Positions 34,789 through 44,263 of a DNA stretch of 64,000 bases are shown piece after piece. The stretch is from Musa acuminata AAA Group (taxonomy: Eukaryota; Streptophyta; Magnoliopsida; Zingiberales; Musaceae), in the NCBI RefSeq assembly GCF_036884655.1, contig NC_088344.1, forward strand, positions 37,236,501 through 37,300,500. The letters are read 5' to 3'. The position numbers and the translations under genes were made by a program. Position 1 is the first letter of the stretch. Each line of letters opens with the position of its first letter. The notes under the pieces were generated by a model. The model was not told the DNA's origin, ran no database searches, and saw nothing but the letters and a program-made list of their open reading frames with translations.

Positions 34789-36375
34789 ATGGACGACGCT
34801 TGGTCTTGGCTCGCTACGCTCCCTGAGCCATCGCAATGGCCTTCCACGCCTCCCTCTCTTGCTCTTGCGTCCGCCGACAGCAAGTCCATCTGCCTCGCCG
34901 CCGACCGCACCGCCGGCTCCGACGCCGAGGCCCTCCTCACCTTCTCCATCACATTCTATGGCTTCCACACCTCCAGCCCCTCTCTTACCCTCTGGCTCTC
35001 GGACCCCGTCTCCCCCTCCACCCCTCACATCCCTCTCCTCCTCCAGCTCCTCCGCGAGTCCGTCTCCATCTCTCCCTCTTCTTTCTCCTTGTCCTCAATG
35101 AAGCTCGACCAAGAAGCCGTCTCGGGTGCCCTCGGCGAGGACGAGCAGGCCCGGGCTTTCCTCTCCCTCGCTCTCCTTCTCCGTCTTTTCTGGCTGTGCG
35201 CCACTGAAGCCCCCGCCGACGCGGGCTTCCTCTTCTTCCGCGCCCTCGACGCCCCCCTCGAACAAGCCCTCGGCTGCCAGCTCGCCCTGCGCGGCGTCCT
35301 CCTCGCGCTGGGGCCGGACGTCGAAGAGAGCTTCATGCGGTCCGTCGGTTACATGCTCTGTAAGTGGTGTATCCTCCGGGAGCTGCAGGGCAGCGGTTCG
35401 AGCCGCCTCCTCCCGCCCGGCTGTTGCCCCTCCTACGCGGCGGAGAGGCACGGGCTCTGGGTCCTGAGGGGCTTCGCGCCGGTGCCGGCCATGGCCCGAG
35501 TCGGCGTCACTGGATCGACCGGTGGCCCGAAACTGGAGGCAAAGGACTCTGTGCTGCGCTATGCCTTGGCCCATCAGCAGCTGGAAGCCGTGGTCCAGTT
35601 AGAGTACAACGTCTGCATGCGTGACCCACGCTTCATCCGGGTGAGCGTTCGCGTCGACAACATACGGCTCCACGTGGTCCGGCTCCGTTTCGGGCGGCGC
35701 AAGGACGGGGAGGACCGCGAGGAGGCAGGGGATGATGAAGACGACGTAGTGGGGGAACGGCACTTCCCGTCGCGGGCCCGAGTGTGGGTGGGGCCGGAGC
35801 TGGGATCGAGCTACGCCACCGGTCCGAGTCTGGGCCGGTCGAGCGGGAACCCGGAGCGAGAGGCGGAGGCGATGCGGACGGTGAAGGGGCGGTTTGGGGG
35901 CGGGAAGACAGCCGGGGTGAAGGCGGCGGCGAGGACGGCGACGAGGGTGCGAGCGCGGAGCTGGCGTTGGGAGCAGGAGGCGGAGGGCGGGGCGGGGGTG
36001 TTCGAGGGGGTGCTCCACGACGGCGCCACGGGGACGGAGGTGGCAGCGTGGAGGCCGGTCGTCGGCGCAGGCGGCGGCGGCGGAGGGGACCCAAGGGGCG
36101 GGATGAGGCGGAGGTACAGCGGATGGGGAAGGGCGTTCAGCAAGGCGGGTGGGGTGGTGGTGGCTGGGGACGAGGTGCCGGAGGCGGTGGAGTGGAGGGT
36201 GGGGAGGGAGATGGAGGGGAGGGTGGTGAGGTGGAGGCTCGCGGGTCGGGTGTGGGTGAGTTACTTCGCCAATGACGTGAAGACGGGCTACTTCGAGACG
36301 AGGAGCGTGGAATGGAGGGAGGCCGTGGACTTGGCTTTAATCGCAGGAACAAACGAGCTTCCAGTAATAACATGA
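34789..36375 (+). CDS. Plant-specific conserved protein of unknown function (intronless, 528 aa)
   Basis: A single open frame of 528 codons with strongly GC-rich codon use and no need for introns. The N-terminus begins MDDAWSWLATLPEPSQWP. Residues about 120-230 contain hydrophobic and Cys/Trp segments (LLLRLFWLCATEAPADAG, VGYMLCKWCILREL). The block VQLEYNVCMRDPRFIRV continuing to VDNI (269-292) and the C-terminal VVVAGDEVPEAVEWRV, ANDVKTGYFETRSVEWREAV are patterns I recognise from uncharacterised angiosperm proteins; no named Pfam domain or biochemical role comes to mind. An acidic patch (EDREEAGDDEDD, about 308-319) and Gly/Arg-rich linkers separate these blocks. No signal peptide; the hydrophobic stretches are not clear membrane segments. 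It shares its upstream region with the divergent GMPPA-like gene. The coding call is strong; function is unknown. Confidence 0.8.
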   Translation: MDDAWSWLATLPEPSQWPSTPPSLALASADSKSICLAADRTAGSDAEALLTFSITFYGFHTSSPSLTLWLSDPVSPSTPHIPLLLQLLRESVSISPSSFSLSSMKLDQEAVSGALGEDEQARAFLSLALLLRLFWLCATEAPADAGFLFFRALDAPLEQALGCQLALRGVLLALGPDVEESFMRSVGYMLCKWCILRELQGSGSSRLLPPGCCPSYAAERHGLWVLRGFAPVPAMARVGVTGSTGGPKLEAKDSVLRYALAHQQLEAVVQLEYNVCMRDPRFIRVSVRVDNIRLHVVRLRFGRRKDGEDREEAGDDEDDVVGERHFPSRARVWVGPELGSSYATGPSLGRSSGNPEREAEAMRTVKGRFGGGKTAGVKAAARTATRVRARSWRWEQEAEGGAGVFEGVLHDGATGTEVAAWRPVVGAGGGGGGDPRGGMRRRYSGWGRAFSKAGGVVVAGDEVPEAVEWRVGREMEGRVVRWRLAGRVWVSYFANDVKTGYFETRSVEWREAVDLALIAGTNELPVIT

Positions 36376-36686
36376 CCGTCGTTCGTATGAAGTCAAAATT
36401 ATCGCAGTCGTCGTACATTTGTCAGTCAAAATTGTAACCTCAGTCAAAAGTATCGAAGTATTAGTCACGTATCTCTTATTGTCGTGGAAAGATGAAGTAA
36501 AGTGTCTTATTTCAGGCATGGATCTTCATTTTAGATCCATTAATATTATCATATTATATACTGTATGTATATTCGCAAAAAAATCTGGCCCTCGATCAAA
36601 ATCTAATACTTTGCAATCCTCAATTTATATTCAAATATTAATTGGTAAGACACTTGCATGTAATTGCATCGTTTCTTGATATTAGA

Positions 36687-37330
36687 TGTGATAGGGCGTA
36701 TTTTGCTATCGCTCCTGTGGTCACGGTCACCAAATATGTTAGCACGGACATAGAGCCTCGAGACTGAGATGGAGCGTTGCATAGAATGTGTCATCTCGAA
36801 CTCGAGAGGACGATCGTCCCTTCCCACATCATCCGGAGCTACACGAGACAACGTCGTACGGCACAAAAGTTACTCCGAAAAGCTTGAAACGACGTCACGT
36901 AGCATTGTTCCGTGCAAATCGATTAACGCTTACATAGAGGTACAAGCCGATCGCTTGAGGAGTCAGTCGTTATCATCAGATCATGTATAATTGACCCTCG
37001 CAAGCAGGTATAAAAGCCTTCTGACTGACATCAGGTAAAAGGGATTTCTTTTTTCCAAAATACTCCACTTGATACTGACTTAACCTTTGGAAGGATCGAG
37101 TCGAAAAATCTTCCTCACGACCTTGATTTGTGTAGGAGTCCAACGATAAAGAAGCAAGTCACTTGTCAAGGGAGAAGACCGACCTCGGGAGATAAGGCCA
37201 ACACTCAATCCAACCCAACATAGACTCCCATCCGACATCCAACCGCATCGACGATCTTGTGCATCGGGGGTCATACTGCTAACACCTCGATCACGATTTG
37301 AGAGTTCGTTAACAACATGTATCTTTAACA
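36687..37330 (+). mobile_element. Putative solo LTR of a Ty3/gypsy retrotransposon (about 644 bp)
   Basis: Begins TGTGATAGGGCG and ends TTTAACA. It has TATAAAAG at 37009-37016, then ACTGACTTAACCTTTGGAAG (a decayed form of the CTGACTTGAGCGTCGGAGGG motif of gypsy LTRs), TTTGTGTAGGAGTCC and a terminal ...GTTCGTTAACAAC. Order and spacing parallel the 16150-16765 copy, although the sequences are only distantly similar. No internal domain is adjacent on either side, so a solo LTR is likely. I could not find a matching 5-bp target duplication, so the ends may be off by a few bases. Confidence 0.55.
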
Positions 37331-38390
37331 GAAATATGACTTCTAATATAAATAAGACTAGGCCACTTTTCTAAACAACATTGTATATTTTTCAATATGT
37401 ATTTTTTAAAATAATATATATAATTTAAAAATATTTAAAATATATATATTTTTTAAATTTTTCATCAATTTTTTAAATCTATTTTAGACTATTATAATAA
37501 ATTTTTATCTGATTTATAAATTTTTAATAACATTTATAGTGTTATTAGTATTTTATTAAGAATAATATAAAAATTATTGAAAAAACTGTAAATGATATCA
37601 CATTATGTCTCTCTAATTGTTATTATTTATAGATCATTACAATATCATATTTTTAAATTTTAAGTTAGTTTGATTGAAATTATGAGTTTATTTAAATTAT
37701 TTACAGTATTTTCGAGTAGATTTTATTGGATCGTTTATTGTGATAACTAAAATAATATAATAGTCTAATTTTTTATTTATTTTGATAATATTATTTTTAA
37801 ATTATTTTAAAGTATCTATTTGGATCATGATATATCAAATGATTTTTAGTGTTTTTTAATTTTTGTTTGACTCATTGTTTTCATGCAGAATTTATAATAT
37901 TTTTTATTATGATGATTAAAATATTATAAAAATAAAAAATAAATGTTAGTTCAGACAATTTTAAATCAAAAAAATATTATAAAATAAAATAAAAATAAAA
38001 TATCGATTGAAAAATACATAAAATATTATATTTTTAAGGAAAATCGCCCAATAAAATTCAAGGAACAAAATGCACATTTAGAGAAATCATTTTGTCTAAT
38101 CCTATTTAATTTTAAAGAAAATTCTTTAGTTCTGCCTCATATTCTCCTATAGCAGTATTAATTAAATCATAATGTCTAAGTAGGATATCCCTTTCTCTTC
38201 TTAGTTAAATAAGATTGCGATCTCAAATACTGTATACTGTCGAATCCACTCTGCAGCCTTGTGATGTAGCTGCACCCCTAATCTTCAGGCTGTATTCATT
38301 CCTAGGAAACAAGCATCACATACGCTAAATGTGCTTACATTTCCCTAACCAGTCAAATTCATCATCGCTTGATACAACTCCTTACACACA
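37331..38390. other. Very AT-rich intergenic sequence
   Basis: Long runs of A and T with no open frame of note from 37.35 to 38.1 kb. No gene was recognised. Confidence 0.5.
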
Positions 38391-38392
38391 TC

Positions 38393-38397
<5 letters not shown>

Positions 38398-38425
<28 letters not shown>
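38398..38425. repeat. (CT)n microsatellite
   Basis: About 28 bp of CT dinucleotides. Confidence 0.9.
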
Positions 38426-38430
<5 letters not shown>

Positions 38431-38502
38431 AACAGAGACACATCCATCCTGCAGTTTCTGTCTGGTCCCTATGCTACTTGTATTCTCGTCTTTTGCCCAT
38501 TC

Positions 38503-38524
38503 CCATGCATGCATGCATGCATGG
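38503..38524. repeat. 22-bp perfect palindrome of CATG/GCAT units
   Basis: CCATGCATGC followed by ATGCATGCATGG reads identically on both strands and contains overlapping RY elements (CATGCATG), the target of B3-domain factors such as ABI3, FUS3 and LEC2. It lies about 545 bp downstream of the CLE gene stop codon. A regulatory role is speculative. Confidence 0.6.
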
Positions 38525-39067
38525 TGAAAAGAAGAAGAGTGGTTCTCTGGTCATGCTAGTACCAATCCTACAGTTAAAAGCGGCCCTCAGTCAACCCTCT
38601 TTTACGTATCGGAAAGGAAAGGCATGAAAAGAAAGCAAAGTCAGGTTTACGTACACTCCCACAGTTTGACTTGCTGCTGCTGCATGGCCTCTCACATAGC
38701 ACCACCTTTTCCCCTCGTTGTAGGGAAAAGGAGTCGGACAAAAGGAGGACGTCGTGGGAAGAATGAACTGCTAAACTCCCCTGATTTGGTATACACCATC
38801 GAAGCTACTGAAATCTACCAAGAACTTACTTGGAAGAACAAAGTTGATTGTCGACCCATTTAGCTGCAATGCAATTGCTACGGGAGTTCCATAGTTCATA
38901 CCACTAAGTAGATGAGAAATAGAACTTAGAAGATATAACGCCATTGATGGTGATGATCTTTTCGAAGTTGAAGGCAAGAAGGAAAACAACAGCAGCAAGA
39001 GATTCAAGGAGAAAAAGATAATACATCAAAAGCCTGCGGTCACAAAAGAGAGACATGTAGAAGAGCC

Positions 39068-39346
39068 TCAACGATTGTGGAGAGGGTCAGAGGCGTGGGG
39101 AACTCTCCGCTCGCTGCCACGTAGCAAAGCCTTAACGGGGTCATCCCGCGACCGCACCGGAGGCAGACGGAACACCCGTCCAAGCTCCTCCTTCCCACCT
39201 CCCGCGCCGCCAGTCGCTTTCTCGCTCTCCTTCCCTCGGGAAGCCAACAAGAAGGCGAGGAGCACGAGAAGGGAGAAGAAGAAGACGAGTAAGAGCCGAA
39301 GCGTCGGTTTCCGAGCTCGAACTCCTCGAAACACTTCGTCACGCAT
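39068..39346 (-). CDS. CLE (CLAVATA3/ESR-related) signalling peptide precursor
   Basis: Intronless minus-strand frame of 92 codons plus stop. The Met at 39346 is chosen because a basic N-terminus (MRDEVFRGVRARKPTLR) and a strongly hydrophobic secretion segment (LLLVFFFSLLVLLAFLLAS, about 18-36) follow directly; ACAATGCG is a fair start context. An upstream in-frame Met would add repeat-encoded Arg/Glu sequence from the 5' flank. A variable linker leads to the CLE dodecapeptide RRVPHASDPLHN (residues 80-91) and a final Arg92, the usual place for this motif. CLE precursors are secreted and cut to 12-13-residue ligands of CLV1/BAM-type LRR receptor kinases controlling stem cells and vasculature. 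Conserved R1, V3, P4, D8, P9, H11 and N12 are present; positions 6-7 are Ala-Ser instead of the common Gly-Pro. A CT tract lies about 110-130 bp upstream, probably in the 5'UTR. I cannot assign a specific orthologue. Confidence 0.85.
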   Translation of the reverse strand: MRDEVFRGVRARKPTLRLLLVFFFSLLVLLAFLLASRGKESEKATGGAGGGKEELGRVFRLPPVRSRDDPVKALLRGSERRVPHASDPLHNR

Positions 39347-40293
39347 TGTGGAGGCTCGCAGGGTCGGACTGTGTGATAGGGATAGAGCAAGAGAAGAGAC
39401 GATGCATGCAACACGAGGTAACGAAAAAGAAATGAGGCGCTGTGTACGCCATTCTTCTCTCGCTCTCTCTCTCTCTCTCTGTGTCTGCCCTTGGATTCCC
39501 CGAAACCCGAGTGAACGAGTGTTCTCGTCGCCCGGACCGCAAGTCATTGAGACGCATCCTGAGTTGGATATCAAAGCCCAATACTAAAATGTATATTGAT
39601 CGGCTAATCATATTCGATTTAAAAGTATTACATACATATTTATATTAAAGATGATAGCAAGTTTGACTAATACAAATTATCTTATATCATTACAAAAATT
39701 CAGGATAAAAAATCATCCTCACTAATTACTATTTGCAAAACAAAAAAAAGTGATCTCATGTGTAATTTTAAATTGCCAGCTATGCAAGCCTTGTCTCTTT
39801 TTTTTATTTCACATATTTGTATGTAATTAATCTCTTTCTCACACTAATATTTATCACATCCGGGTCATCTTATACCGACGGCGACGGCGACGGCAACCTT
39901 CTGACTCCATCAGTCTCTCCGTTCCACGTTTGCTAGTGATAAGAGATCATTTTGTCCTTTCAAAATATATAAATTTTTGATTTTATATTTTATAATCAAT
40001 GTGATGTGAGACTAAATGATTTTATCATTTATCGTATTTTGTCGCGACTTCGATGGTTGTTCTCGACCCCACGTCGGATCACAGCTATGTGAACCGTGTT
40101 CCTCGGGGAAGAGGGTCGTGTATCTCGTCTCGACGTCGATGGAACTCGTGAAAGAAATCAGCCATGTCTTTTTGTACGTGTTTCACCAAGTGGATATACT
40201 TGGAACGGTAAATGCAAGGCTGGTTGACTTTTCTTACGTGTTGGATGATATAAGTATGAGGATGGTGGAGGCCGAACTCCACAGTACTGCAAC
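39347..40293. other. Intergenic: CLE promoter and P450 promoter
   Basis: Lies between the head-to-head CLE (-) and P450 (+) genes, 947 bp between start codons. It holds the CT tract at about 39456-39481 and an AT-rich middle. No gene or clear core promoter element was identified. Confidence 0.5.
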
Positions 40294-42866
40294 ATGTCTG
40301 CATTTGGTGGCATTGCTTGTGCTCTCTTCCTCCTCGTTGTTCCTCTGCTCCTCATCGCCCGTCGCTTGCTCCTCGGAACACGAGGACTTGGGCTCCCGCG
40401 CGGCCCCCTTCGTCTCCCGTTCATCGGTCACGTCCACTTGCTACGAGCTCCTCTCCACCACTCTCTCGCCCGCCTCGCCGATCGCCACGGCGACGACCTC
40501 TTCCTCCGCCTCGGCTCTCGCCCTGTTCTCGTCATCTCCTCCCCCGCCACCGTGGAGGAGTGCCTCGCCAGCCACAACCTTTCCTTTCTCAACCGCCCCC
40601 TCCTCCTCTCCGGAAAACACCTAAACTATGACGGCACCACCCTTGCCGTGGCCCCCTATGGCCCTAGCTGGCGCAACCTTCGCTCCATCGCCACCCTTCA
40701 GCTGTTTTCCCTGGCCAGCTTGTCCAGGCTTGCACATATACGCGCTGCAAACGTCCGATCGCTACTCCGGGGCCTCTTCTTCCACTCCCGCTCTGAAGAG
40801 CGTGGATTTGTGCTGGTGAGCATGAGGCTGAGCTTCACAGAGCTGACGTTGAATACTTTGCAGGAGATGATCGTCGGAAAGAAGTGCAACGGGGGGTCAG
40901 CGGAAACAGAATGGTTAGACGAGGAGGGCAAAAGTTTTGCGTTCGTTATCAAGAAGGCTTTTCGTTTGAGCGCGGCAACGAGCCCTGAGGAATTCCTGCC
41001 ATTCTTGAAGTGGATAGGGTTGAACGGACTTGAGAAGCAGCTGATAAGGATGCGGAAAGAGGTGGATGTTTTGTTGCAGGGGATGGTGGATGAGAGGCGA
41101 AAGGGGATGAGGACGGAGAGGAATGATGCAAACAAGACTCTCGTCGATGTTATGCTCTCCCTTCAAGAGGAGGATCCTCAGAACTACACGGATAATATCA
41201 TCAAAGGAATGATATTGGTAAGTAATAGAACATGATCTCATGCTTCATCACTGGTGGTTAATATTAATAAATATGAATATTATAAGATGATATAACCTGT
41301 ATCATAATTTAAGGTATCATGTTACAGCTTTAAATAAACATGCTATCTAACCATGTCTAGAATTTAAGGTCTTTCGGAAGTAGGACTCTCTTGTTGTTAT
41401 TATTGTACTCCAGAATAGTACTTTCCTTCCTTACAAAAGTATATAATATCTAAAAAAGCTACCATTTACTAACTCTTCTTTTGATATGATATGCATATAG
41501 ATAGATTGGGCTGAAACAAAAAAGATATATGAAGAGGTATGACATGTAATGGTAGGTTCGATGTATAATATATGAAGACTCATAATTCTTTGACTTATAT
41601 TTTTTTTTGTGGATTTGCATCCCTTATTTTTTTAGTTAATCTTATCTAATTAGGTAAGATATATTATAAATATGATTGAATTTTGATTATGATTATTGAC
41701 TAACAGAAATAAGTTCAACTATGATAGGATTACTTAGGAGATGACTTGATGGGAGGGACTCTTCTAATTATTTATCCTAAATTTTTTGCTCTCGTCTATA
41801 AAAAGACAAAACCTTTTAAGGCCAAGAGGGATAAGTAGATACATGAATATATGGCATTATTATTATTATTGAGAGATTACTTATTTTTTCTCTTCTCTTT
41901 CTTATTTCCTTTTTACGAAGGATAGTAATAACGATACCGAGTTTAGATCGATATTACTATAACTTTTGGATTCGATGACAATATGCCGGTAACTAAGATA
42001 AATAATTTCTTAATAGCATCGAAAGGTACGTATCATAAGTTTAGATCTATTGTTATTTAATTTTATATTTTGATATTAAAATTTTTTACAGTAACATATT
42101 ATGATTTTTATGCTCACATGAACTGATTGCATTTTTATTATAAATGAAAATAATCATTTAAATTGATCTGCTTCCGTACTAAACCAAAAACTCAACAAAA
42201 CCATTCAGCATGATATGTTTTTCCTCTTCTTCTTTCTTTTGTTGTGTCCAGGTTCTCATATTTGCTGGGTTTGATACCTCAAGTGTAACCATGGAGTGGG
42301 CGATGTCACTCCTCCTCAACCATCCTGAGGCCCTGAAGAAGGTTCACGATGAGATAGAGACTCATGTGGGGCATCAGCGCCTGGTGATTGATTCCGACCT
42401 CCCTCAGCTTCGCTATCTCAACAATGTCATCCGAGAGACCCTCAGGCTGTTCCCACCAGGGCCACTTCTGGTTCCACGCGAGTCAACAATGGAGTGCAGC
42501 ATAGGAGGCTTCCACGTCCCGCGAGGCACCATGTTGATAGTCAATGCCTACAGGATGCACAGAGATCCCGCGTTGTGGACGGATCCCGCAGAGTTCAAGC
42601 CGGAGAGGTTCGAGAGCGGAGAAGGAGAAGGGTACAAGTATGTCCCCTTTGGGGTTGGAAGAAGACGATGCCCAGGGGAAGCAATGGCTATGAAGGCTGT
42701 TGGACTAGTGCTTGCGTCGCTGGTCCAGTGCTTTGAGTGGAAGAGACTCGGAGAGGAGGAGGTGGATCTCAACGAAGGCGAGGGGCTCAGCATGCCCAAA
42801 GCCATTCCCTTGGAGGTCTTGTGCAAGCCACGCCAAGCCATGATGGATGTCTTACCACAGCTTTGA
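40294..42866 (+). CDS. Cytochrome P450, CYP81 family
   Basis: Two exons, 40294-41217 and 42252-42866, separated by a 1034-bp phase-0 GT-AG intron just before the I-helix, give 512 residues. P450 hallmarks are all present: N-terminal membrane anchor (about 7-27), then LPFIGHVHLL; helix C WRNLR (126-130); I-helix oxygen-activation motif AGFDTS (313-318); K-helix ETLR (370-373); PERF (425-428); and the heme loop PFGVGRRRCPG (440-450) with axial Cys448. Wording such as NRPLLLSGKHLNYD, APYGPSWRNLRSIATL and TMEWAMSLLLNHPEAL marks the CYP81 family. Members are ER-bound monooxygenases acting on isoflavonoids, indole glucosinolates, lignans or herbicides depending on the species; the substrate here cannot be read from sequence. 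All key residues look intact. Confidence 0.93.
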
Positions 42867-42972
42867 GCGTTCCCGAGTTAAACTTCATGCAACACTCTTC
42901 CTCTTATTAACTTATTTTGCATGGGGGTGATTTACTAAAATAAAAAGTCATTGTAATAGAACTCATTGCAAT

Positions 42973-43510
42973 GATAATAAATATATTTGAACTCGTTGTA
43001 ATAGTTTTATAGATATTGTAGGTTTGGTGAAAATTTAAAGAGTTACATTTGATTATAGATTTAACAAAAAATATTTTTATTTCAAAAATTAATTATCATA
43101 AATTTATATATAAAAAATAATAATAATAAATATATTAATATCTCACTCTAGTAGTTTACAAGAAGTTTTAATAGGTTTGATGAAAATTGAAAGAGTTACA
43201 CTTTATTAAAATATCTTATTAAAAAATTAATTACTGTAAATTCTTACAAAAATAAAAAAAAGATACTAAATGTATTATCATATCACCTTAGTAGTCTTAG
43301 AGAAGTTTACATATATTTGATAAAAATTCAATGGGTTACATTTGATTCAATCCAAAAATATCATCTTTAAAAATTTATTTATCATAGAATAATAAAAAAT
43401 AATGCTAAATATGTTAGAATGATGTATCATTAGTTCTAAATAAATTTGAATTGATTTGATAAAAATACCTTGGATACTTTTAAATTATACTCGGGTTACA
43501 CTTGCTCATA
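42973..43510. repeat. AT-rich tandem array, unit about 140-153 bp, roughly 3.5 diverged copies
   Basis: Copies start near 43021, 43174, 43314 and 43453, each opening with (G)TTTGATGAAAATT and GAGTTACA-like sequence, then A/T runs, then AATAATAAATATATTA and CTCACTCTAGTAG-like sequence. A partial copy precedes the first (about 42973-43020). It lies directly 3' of the P450. Confidence 0.7.
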
Positions 43511-43835
43511 AATTTAATAAACTCTGACCCGATCTATTGTGATGACCCTATTCAAATTGTTCATATCGAATCAAATTAATGGCTTAAAATAGTCCAATTT
43601 AAAGGTATTATTATATATTTTTTTTTAAAAATATGATGTCTCTTTAATAAAATCTCAAGGAGTTTTTTTAAAAATTGCTCAAAACATAAAAGATTTTATA
43701 TTGCAATGCCTTCCATGATCTGAAGAGTGTGATCCTACTAGGCAAACAAGTTAAAATGGCGGCCCATTAATAGCCCACATTTGTTTCAAGACTATAAATA
43801 GCCCTCCTCTCGATCAAACACATCGCAGACCACAC

Positions 43836-44263
43836 ATGGCGGGAGACGGCAAAGCGGCAAACCCCGCCAAGGTACGCGACGGTGCCGAGATTGACGCCGT
43901 TTCCTTCAACATCTGGCCGCCGTCGCAGCGGACGCGGGACGCCGTGATCCGGCTCCTGGCCGGGACCCTCTCCTCCCCCTCCGTCCTCACCAATCGCCAC
44001 GGCGTCGTCCCCATCGAGGAGGCATCCGCCGCCTCATCGAGCAGAAGGCCTTCGCCGTCGCCCATTCCGACGCCACTGGGCTGACGGTCCTCCAGATCTA
44101 CTCTAAGGAGATCAGCAATCGCGCGATCGATTCCGTCGAGTCGAGGGCCTCCGTCGTCTCATCTGCCTCCTTTGGCGATGTGGATTCGGCGCCAGCTGAG
44201 ACCGCCTCCATCACCGATGGTGCTGGCGAGGAAGCCGCGTCCGTCGAACCAGCGTCTGGTTGA
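43836..44263 (+). pseudogene. WPP-domain protein (MAF1-like), disrupted by a frameshift
   Basis: The frame opening at ATG 43836 encodes MAGDGKAANPAKVRDG, then the WPP signature AVSFNIWPPSQRTRDAVI with LSSPSVLTNRHGVVPIEEAS, but then runs into 28 unrelated residues and stops near 44084. From about 44024 the domain continues in another frame (RRLIEQKAFAVAHSD, LTVLQIYSKEISNRAIDSVE) with a Ser/Ala/Glu-rich tail to TGA at 44261-44263. Compared with family members (EEAS..ARRIEEEAF), about 7 bp appear to be missing in the repetitive GCATCCGCCGCC stretch. An intact product would be about 140-150 residues, normal for MAF1. WPP proteins sit at the plant nuclear envelope and RanGAP anchoring sites. The reading is either a recent pseudogene or a sequence/assembly error; no intron would rejoin the frames cleanly. 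Everything outside this point is well conserved. Confidence 0.85.

Noticed and set aside
34628..36275. Several long Pro/Arg-rich frames on both strands over the 528-aa gene
   Set aside because: Shadows caused by high GC content; only the 34789-36375 frame has family-like blocks.
39075..39587. 170-codon + strand frame overlapping the CLE gene
   Set aside because: Arg/Ser-rich antisense shadow; the minus strand has the secretion segment and CLE motif.
40016..40624. 202-codon frame overlapping the P450 start
   Set aside because: Different frame from the P450; after 40.3 kb it is a Ser/Pro-rich shadow of the true exon.
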